DNA of 64,000 nt, taken from Linum tenue. Taxonomy: Eukaryota; Streptophyta; Magnoliopsida; Malpighiales; Linaceae. Position 1 is the first letter of the stretch. Each line of letters starts with the position of its first letter. The stretch spans positions 8,586,937 through 8,650,936 of the forward strand of contig CAMGYJ010000009.1 of assembly GCA_946122785.1 (NCBI GenBank). The letters are read 5' to 3'. Both the position numbers and the translations under genes were made by a program. Positions 57,403-64,000 of the stretch are shown piece by piece. A model generated the notes under the pieces. It had not been told where the DNA came from and searched no databases. It saw only the letters and a list, made by a program, of their open reading frames with translations.

Positions 57403-57565
57403 GGATGGCAATGAGTCTGGGATGTTCCCCTACCCAAAGTAGTTCGGGTTTTACCCATACTCATACCCACATAAGAAACATGTAGAAAATTAAAACCATG
57501 TCTTCATACCCATTCGAGTTTCGGGTATCTATGATTATCCATGTGTAATAGTTTCTCCTTATAAC
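57403..57565. mobile_element. Incomplete hAT-type MITE of the TAGGGATGGCAA family
   Basis: Begins TGGGATGGCAATGAGTC and keeps the TACCC / GGGTA arrays. It shares ATAACTCCAACCAATAT and TCTACATG-like words with the copy at 25.8-26.05 kb in inverse orientation. The far end was not found. Confidence 0.55.
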
Positions 57566-58859
57566 TCCAACCAATATGTTAATATTTACATGTATTCTCG
57601 CATTACACGTAAGACGAAAAGTATGACAATAATTCAATAGAATAGAAGAAAATTCACTAAAACAAGCTCATATCTCAAATGAAAAGTATTATAAAGGTGT
57701 TGGATTTTCTTATGGCTATATCAAGTTCGAGGTTCGTCATGGAGTTGGCTTAGTGTTTATCACAGTGCCAAGTTCTTCGAGAAGGCTACCATTGGCAGCC
57801 TGTGGCCTAAATGGGTGAACTGTTGCAAGAGCGAGTGGTGCTCTGATTGTTTAGTGAAATTAGGATACCATTAGTTCAGATCAAATCCTGAAGAAAGCTA
57901 AAAACCATTGTTTGATGTCCCCAAATTTTGGTATTCTAGCACTCTCATTGGAGATGGTCTCAATATATCTACATTTGTTGTTGAATTTGATGCATTGTAG
58001 AGTACAATAATCGGGTTTGTCATTGAGGTGACGTCTCACCCCTTCCCCAGATTAGAAGTGTTGGACTAGAAGTCAAGGAAACTCAATAAGGCTCAGCTTG
58101 GCATCAATGAGGTGGGATGGTGACTCAAACTCCGACATGACTTGTTTATAGTATTCTGAGAGAAGATGGTCTTCTCTATTGTCATGTGTTTTGAAGTATT
58201 AAAAGTTTATGTAAATTATGGTTTGGTTTGTAGGCTAAACAAGAATGTGTACAGTTTGACAAGGATCGTTTTGTAAAATGGTTTCTAATAGGTACGGGTG
58301 TTATAGAAGAAGTAGCCAGTTCGAAAGCCTAGGGAAGAAGAAGAGAAGCTCCTGTTTTATAGTGGATGAGGTCAGTGTTGGACAATTTGGTGGTGCATTT
58401 TGATTGGCTAGTAGATATATAGATTGTGTTGCATTTTTCTGATTGGTAGTTAAGTGGGTTGGGCTTGGTCTGGTTCGACCAGTCTGGTTATGTGGTTCGA
58501 CTAGTTTGGCTTGATCAGTCTGGTTCAACTAAGATTGGGTTTGGCCCGAGTTTGGCTGGGCTTGTCTGTTTCATTTGGGTCTGAGTTTTGACTTGTTGAC
58601 TAGGCTTCACTTGAGCTTGAGATTTGACTCGAGTTGACCAGAGTTTGAGTTTGGACTTGAGCTCACTTTCTTTTATTGCATAACAATACAATGGTAATTA
58701 CTATTGTAATTAATTGTAACTCTTGAGAAATATAATTAATTGAAAATATTGTATATTATAATCATGATTATAGTTATTTGCATTGTATCATCTTCATAAG
58801 ATTGTTACTTTTCCTATTTAGAAATCAAGACCCGTTCCCACAAGACTCAACGTCTTAAG
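57566..58859. other. Intergenic region, no gene recognised
   Basis: At 58440-58680 there is a loose repeat of TCTGGTTCGAC / TTTGGCTTGA / GAGTTTGACTTG words. Confidence 0.35.
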
Positions 58860-59426
58860 CAGGGGCGGATCTACTTGAGGCGCCCCCCCGAGAATCTCGA
58901 AAGTTACGTTTAATGGTTCGGCATAATACGTATAAACTAGAGAGTAAATATTAATAATCGCGTTGCAAAATAAGGACATGAATTTCTGCTTAGCCCAGCG
59001 GAAAGGCGCATGTCATTACACTAAGTGGTTCCTGGTTCGATCCAACTTTGAGGCCAGCTTGGAACACCATTTTTTCTTTTTTATGCTTCCTAAAGCTTTC
59101 ATTTCAATGAACAAATCAATTTAATTATTAAGCTTGTTCATTAATTCCTTAATTTCAAACTAGATCAATTAAATGATTCCATTTCAATGGTACCTTCGAA
59201 TATATTATGAATAATTTGTGTTTAAGAAGAATATTGATAGACATTCGTTTTTTGTCGTAAAAAGAATGTTTCACTCTATATTGAAATGAATTATCTAAAT
59301 TGTATATTTTTTGTGATTTAAATTGAATTTAATGAAAAAAAATTTGTTCGGTTATTTTTTTAACCTTTTGATAACGTATTAAAAAATTTCGGCCCCCCCG
59401 ATGATCAAATCCTGGCTCCGCCCCTG
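58860..59426. mobile_element. hAT-type MITE (CAGGGGCGGA ends) with a tRNA-like insert
   Basis: The ends CAGGGGCGGA...TCCGCCCCTG and the 8-base duplication GTCTTAAG at 58852-58859 and 59427-59434 are perfect. Inside the ends are C7 runs. At 58989-59058 lies a tRNA-like head: TTAGCCCAGCGGAAAGG (A-box-like) and GGTTCGATCC (B box), spaced as in tRNA genes. The rest is AT-rich and non-coding. 567 bp. Confidence 0.9.
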
Positions 59427-60479
59427 GTCTTAAGAATCAATTAACTCGCATGACTACCAAATTCAAACTCAAGCCTATATTTCACTACCATATTGCATCA
59501 ATCAAAATTTGTTATTGTTTAATCTCATTGACTTGTGGCCAACAAGACTCAACCCAAGCACCAGATATGATGCTTAGCTAGAAGATCATTCAAGATTTGC
59601 TATTGCAAATCTTAAATTGAAACTAAAGTTTGTTTAATTAAATATCTTTTAACACGGACAAAATGGGGTGTCTACAATTGTTATATCTTAATTTTCCAAA
59701 TTCATACATAATTATGTTGAATAACCATAAATATTTATCATATCTTCCAAATATTCCAAGTTCATATGATAAATTTTTGGATTCTACTTATTCATTGTGC
59801 TAAAAAAAATAGATGATGATGAAGGAGATGATGATTCAACATCTACGAAACCGGTCACGCAAAAGTAATCGCTTGAAGCCACAACGACTCTTCAAAACTA
59901 TTTGTTGCAATTAGAGAAGACAACACGAGAAATTTTGAATGCAGTGAGAAAAGTTCAAGATGAACTTATACTATACTTGAACTTCATGAAGAAACAACCA
60001 GCTATAGATTAATATTTTTCTAGATTATAGAATTGGAAGTACAAGTATTATGATATTATTTTATTAAAATTTCTCATTTTTCTCATTAGCCCAAGTCAGA
60101 GAGAGCTAATAGGATGCTAACATAACTCATTAATTTTGTTTGGTACAAATAATTCATTAATTATACTATACTAACTGCTACTCACAGTAGTTTAAAAAAC
60201 AAAAACTGCTACTCATAATAGGCTATTAGCTCCTTCCTCAACCCCTTTCTTCCGTTGCTCTCTGCCTCCCGCCCTCCACCCTACTTTCACTTCGCTCTTT
60301 GTAAAAAGAAAAAAGAAAACAATAGCAGGTTACTTGTTTAAAAAATTATTACAAAGTAATCAGACTTGAACACTCGACTCTTCTTCCCGACAGTCTCAAT
60401 ATTTTGCCATTATAAAAATGATTATCTCGCCAATATAATTTTTATATTACCTTTATCTTGTCATCCTTATAACATTTTC

Positions 60480-60690
60480 GGTTTGCTTCGTGAAATTTTT
60501 GGTGTACTTTTTTGTCTTTTTGGTTTGTTTGATGTGAGTTATTGTGTGATTGCACATATTTCTGGTCTGTTTGAGAAAACTTGTGGTCTGCTTGATGAGG
60601 TTTCTGGTATACTTTAGAAAAATTGTGGTCTGATTTATAAAATTTCTGGTATGGTTCAAGGAACTTGTGGTATGATTTATAGAGTTTCTA
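60480..60690. repeat. Degenerate tandem repeat, unit about 27-30 bp
   Basis: Repeated phrase of the type TTTCTGGTATACTTTA / CTTGTGGTCTGCTTGATGA. Related units recur at 61325-61530 after about 640 bp of other sequence. Confidence 0.6.
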
Positions 60691-61324
60691 ATAGTGGTTA
60701 ACATAGTGACCTGTAAACCCACCCACTCGTGTCACCCCTGCCCAAACCAACCCGAAACCCGAGCAAAACCAAGTTAAATACATAAATAGGTGGATGAGGG
60801 TGCTAGAATAAAGACTCGTTGGTTTTCTAGCTTGGTTCCGGGTTTGGGTTCTAAAAACAAATCAACCCAGTGTATAGCAAAAATATGTCTGTCTTCAGCT
60901 TGATCAAGCTAACGAACGCTGAAAGAAAATGGAAATGCAGAAATGGGTAACTGAATTGGGTGGGCTTTTGGGCCCAAATATATTATCTTTTCTTCTTTCC
61001 ATTTTCCAAGACCCACACACATAGCCCAATATCAATAGCCCTTCTCTGTATTAGGCTATTAGCCTCTCACTTTTTTTTATGTGTACCCAGCCCTTTATAT
61101 CACTTAAGGGGATAGGAAACTTTGTTTGGAATTTTCGCTTGTACTAGGTTGGATTTCGAATGGCATACACTTCAATCCGGACCGATCCAAATTGTTGAGT
61201 TCTGATTTTTTTTTTTTTGGATTTGGGTTTTATGATGTGTAAACTGTGGTATATGAGTTGGGTAATTAAAGTGATCCACGCTCAATTCATTCGATCCATA
61301 TACGTTCAAAGTTTCTAATATACT

Positions 61325-61530
61325 TAAGGGAATTTTTGGTCTCCTATAAGATTTGTAGTATTTTTCAGGAAACTTGTAGTATGTTTTATGAGGTTCAGGG
61401 GACTTGTGGTCTGCTTTGAGTTTTCTTGTATACTTTATGAATTTTGTGGTGTGGTGATATTCTAGTGTGCTTTATAAGTTTTCTGGTCTACTTTATGTTA
61501 TTTGTAGTGTGGTATATTGTGTTTATGGTT
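61325..61530. repeat. Degenerate tandem repeat, same family as 60480-60690
   Basis: Units such as ACTTGTGGTCTGCTTTGAG and TTTTCTGGTCTACTTTATG recur with 25-32 bp spacing and many substitutions. Confidence 0.6.
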
Positions 61531-62062
61531 TGTGTTTTGGGGTATGCTTCATGATTGTGCCGAGGGTGGTACGCAGAATAAAATAGTAGCATCACACGCA
61601 TGTGCCTCCTATAAATTTTAAAAACCACCCCCTTTAAAGTCAATATTAATTGCGGTCAATCCCTTAAAATAAAAATTTATACAAAACGAAATGTTCTATT
61701 AGCTAGAGTTAGTGTCAGTATCATGCTAACAAATTGAGTGTTAGCACGGTAATCTTTGTTCAAATCAAGACTGCAAAAAAAAAAAAAAATTATACTAGAT
61801 TAATTTTTGGAATATTGATTTTATAAAATTTTAAGGTAGTTCAACCGAGATTTTGAACTTTTAAGATAAGAGGAGAATTAAAATTAGAAGAAACATTAAA
61901 TTCAATATCACATACCATATTTCGTTTTTGTTCATTTTTGCCCCCCTCTCACACAACAAATTAGCAAAAAAGATATAACGCGAAACTGCAGAAACACCAC
62001 CATCCCTACCACCAACGTTTCCGCGGTGTCGGTAAGATCCTCCGTTTCTCTCTGCCTCTCTT

Positions 62063-62067
<5 letters not shown>

Positions 62068-62095
<28 letters not shown>
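62068..62095. repeat. (CT)n microsatellite in the ARF-GAP leader
   Basis: About 13 CT units in a pyrimidine-rich 5' leader, typical of plant promoters and 5'-UTRs. Confidence 0.85.
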
Positions 62096-62097
<2 letters not shown>

Positions 62098-62336
62098 GTT
62101 AATCCTTCCGCAAAATTTTAATTCCTCTCGTCTGAATCTTTACTATTTATCCCTTTTGACTCGTCGAATCCAAGCTCAAACATTTCATCGGCCTCCTTTC
62201 CCTTCGTTCCTCATTCCATCCGTTTTTCCTTTTCCCCCCTTTATATTTTTTTTTTCTTTTGACAAATCGTCAATTGGATTTCAATAATTTCGATTCTGTT
62301 CCCCAGATCGTAGAAGGACGTTCCGATCGGGATTCA

Positions 62337-64000
62337 ATGGCGGCAGCTCGACGCCTCCGGGATCTCCAATCGCAACCCGCGAACAAGATCTGCGTAGACT
62401 GCTCCCAGAAGAATCCGCAATGGGCCTCCGTCTCCTACGGCGTTTTCATGTGCCTTGAGTGCTCCGGCAAGCACCGCGGCCTCGGCGTCCACATCTCCTT
62501 CGTCCGATCCGTCACCATGGACTCCTGGTCCGACATTCAGATCAAGAAGATGGAGGCCGGTGGCAACGAGAACCTCAACTCTTTCCTAGCCCTCCGAGGA
62601 ATCCCTAAAGAGACCAATATCGTCTCCAAGTACAACAGCAAAGCCGCCGCCGTTTACCGCGACAGAATCCAAGCGTTGGCCGAGGGCAAGCCTTGGCGGG
62701 ACCCGCCCGCCACCAAGGAAACCCTCGGCGGCAGCGGTGGAAGCGGCGGCGGTGGGATCGGCAGAAAGCCGCCGCTTTCTCAATCCTCGCCCAAGGATAA
62801 TGGTGGCTGGGATAGTTGGGATAATGACGATGCGATTAGATCCTCCGATGACCTGAGGAGGAACCAATCCATCGGCGATTTCAGGGCTAATGGTAGCGGC
62901 GCCATGGCCGGTGGTCGCCCGAGGTCGAGATCGACCGAGGATATTTATACCAAATCGCAATTGGAGGCCTCTGCTGCTAATAAAGAAACCTTCTTTGCCA
63001 GAAGAATGGCAGAGAATGAGTCGAGGCCCGAAGGTCTGCCGCCTTCTCAAGGTGGCAAGTATGTAGGGTTTGGATCGGGCCCTCCGCCTTCTCAGATGAA
63101 TAATTCACAACCAGACGTATTGTCTGTTGTCTCTCAGGTAGGCTCAAATGGTGATTTTTGCGCTCTTCATAAACTTGCTTGATCAGATCATTCCGTTTAA
63201 TTGTTCATCTATTTGATCACCTACTCCTGTTTGATTAGGGATTCGGCAAGTTGTCTCTGGTGGCAGCTTCAGCAGCCCAGTCAGCTGCTACTGTTGTCCA
63301 AGCAGGCACCAAAGAAATCAGCTCTAAGGTATTCTGGCCCCCTGAATGAAATTCCTGTTATACCGACCTCTTATGTCTGCCTATCTGCATTTTGCGCATG
63401 CTCCTTCTACTGAGTTTAGATTCGATTTGTTGTCTGCAATGGTAATGTGCATTGAGTGCCTAGTCGAATTGATTCGAGTTTGTAACAATGCTGGATTATC
63501 CTTGGAATTATGTTTTTATATGTTGAACGGATATTATCTATGAAATTGGCGGTCTAGATGGTTTTGTTGTTCTGGGTACTCTTTCCTTGCAAGTGCCATA
63601 AGTGATGGTTAATATGCGGAACCATGTGAACAGGTCATGGAAGGTGGTTATGAATACAAGGTGAACGAAACTGTCAATGTTGTGACTGCAAAAACAACAG
63701 AGATTGGACAAAGAACATGGGGGATTATGAAAGGTGTCATGGCACTGGCTACACAGAAGGTGGAGGAATATGCCAAAGATGGCGGGTGGAAGAATGAGAA
63801 TGAGAGTAACGGTTATTATCAAGAGTTCAATAAGCAAGACAATAGAGGATGGAATTCTAACCCTGGTGCTGCAGCAGGACAGTCTTCATCAGGCGGAAAT
63901 TATAACTCAAGTGGAAACTACAATTCGAGTGGCACCTACAATTCAAGTGGAGGCTACAATTCGAGTGGCAACTATAATTCAGGTGGGAACAATAGCACTT
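62337..64000 (+). CDS. AGD: ARF GTPase-activating protein, AGD6/AGD7 type (3' end outside window)
   Basis: Stimulates GTP hydrolysis on ARF small GTPases in Golgi vesicle traffic. Exons seen: 62337-63137, 63239-63328, 63634-64000 (continues past the edge). The frame opens earlier, but the first true ATG is 62337, giving [20 protein letters not shown]. The ArfGAP zinc finger is complete: C-V-D-C, then [20 protein letters not shown] with the catalytic Arg after His, and [21 protein letters not shown] Gly/Ser/Pro-rich linker (~140-250) follows, with [20 protein letters not shown], then the amphipathic [20 protein letters not shown] and [20 protein letters not shown] segments and a tandem [10 protein letters not shown] repeat at the cut end. 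The architecture matches Arabidopsis AGD6 (At3g53710) and AGD7 (At2g37550), and neighbours support this. Confidence 0.95.

Larger units (their letters stand above)
59427..62336. other. Intergenic region upstream of the ARF-GAP gene
   Basis: No host gene. A piece at 59820-60012 reads in one frame as LQNYLLQLEKTTREILNAV and KVQDELILYLNFMKKQPAI before a stop, with one stop upstream; it looks like a transposon-derived 3' exon that I cannot place. Degenerate tandem repeats occur at 60480-60690 and 61325-61530. The last ~350 bp is pyrimidine-rich leader. Confidence 0.4.

Noticed and set aside
62586..63050. 154-codon minus-strand frame under the ARF-GAP gene
   Set aside because: Antisense to the ArfGAP-domain exon; no recognisable motif.

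Overview
This window is nuclear DNA of a flowering plant, most likely a eudicot. Genes are split by many short introns with plant-type splice sites, intergenic DNA is AT-rich, and the families are plant ones: P- and PLS-class PPR proteins, a plastid acyl-ACP thioesterase, a PHD/GNAT regulator of the IDM1 type, and LTR, LINE, hAT and Mutator-like elements. I cannot name the species. From memory, the order ArgJ, PHD-GNAT, small membrane protein, short-chain dehydrogenase, ARF-GAP resembles Arabidopsis At2g37500-At2g37550. The PHD-GNAT, MEE40-like PPR and ARF-GAP genes also resemble the paralogous block At3g53680-At3g53710. So the host genes look like an ancestral syntenic block that still mixes members of both Arabidopsis copies, stretched by transposons.

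Layout. 0.1-0.55 kb: last exon of a plant-specific gene (+). 1.3-4.8 kb: ArgJ, 17 exons (-). 5.2-6.1 kb: an intact hAT-type MITE and a hAT transposase relic. 8.35-14.3 kb: PHD/GNAT nuclear protein, 19 exons (-). 15.3-19.3 kb: a MITE, a Mutator-like element with unrelated inner sequence, and an LRR-kinase fragment. 19.7-21.1 kb: actin-depolymerizing factor (+). 22 kb: LINE RNase H relic. 23.4-25.7 kb and 26.6-28.0 kb: two intronless PPR genes (+). 29.3-30.1 kb: unidentified exon-like segments, followed by a Helitron-like 3' end. 30.9-34.9 kb: a LINE split by a young non-autonomous LTR retrotransposon that carries gag only. 36.5 kb: MITE. 37.1-39.4 kb: UNC93-like transporter (+). 39.9-40.2 kb: small membrane protein (+). 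42.2-45.0 kb: short-chain dehydrogenase (-). 45.8 kb: tRNA-Arg(UCU). 47-53.7 kb: transposon-dense stretch with a hAT MITE, a MULE transposase relic, a 1.65-kb element with giant inverted arms, and a chromovirus tail with a nested MITE. 54.2-56.1 kb: FatB-like thioesterase (+), with an echo of its promoter at 57.0-57.2 kb. 58.9-59.4 kb: hAT MITE with a tRNA-like insert. 62.3 kb to the end: AGD6/7-type ARF-GAP (+), cut by the window edge.

The host genes do not form a pathway: arginine synthesis and fatty-acid release act in plastids, PPR proteins act on organelle RNA, and the others are nuclear, cytoskeletal, membrane or vesicle-traffic proteins. The most distinctive content is the transposon set: several elements have target-site duplications that can be read directly, and insertion order can be worked out at two places.
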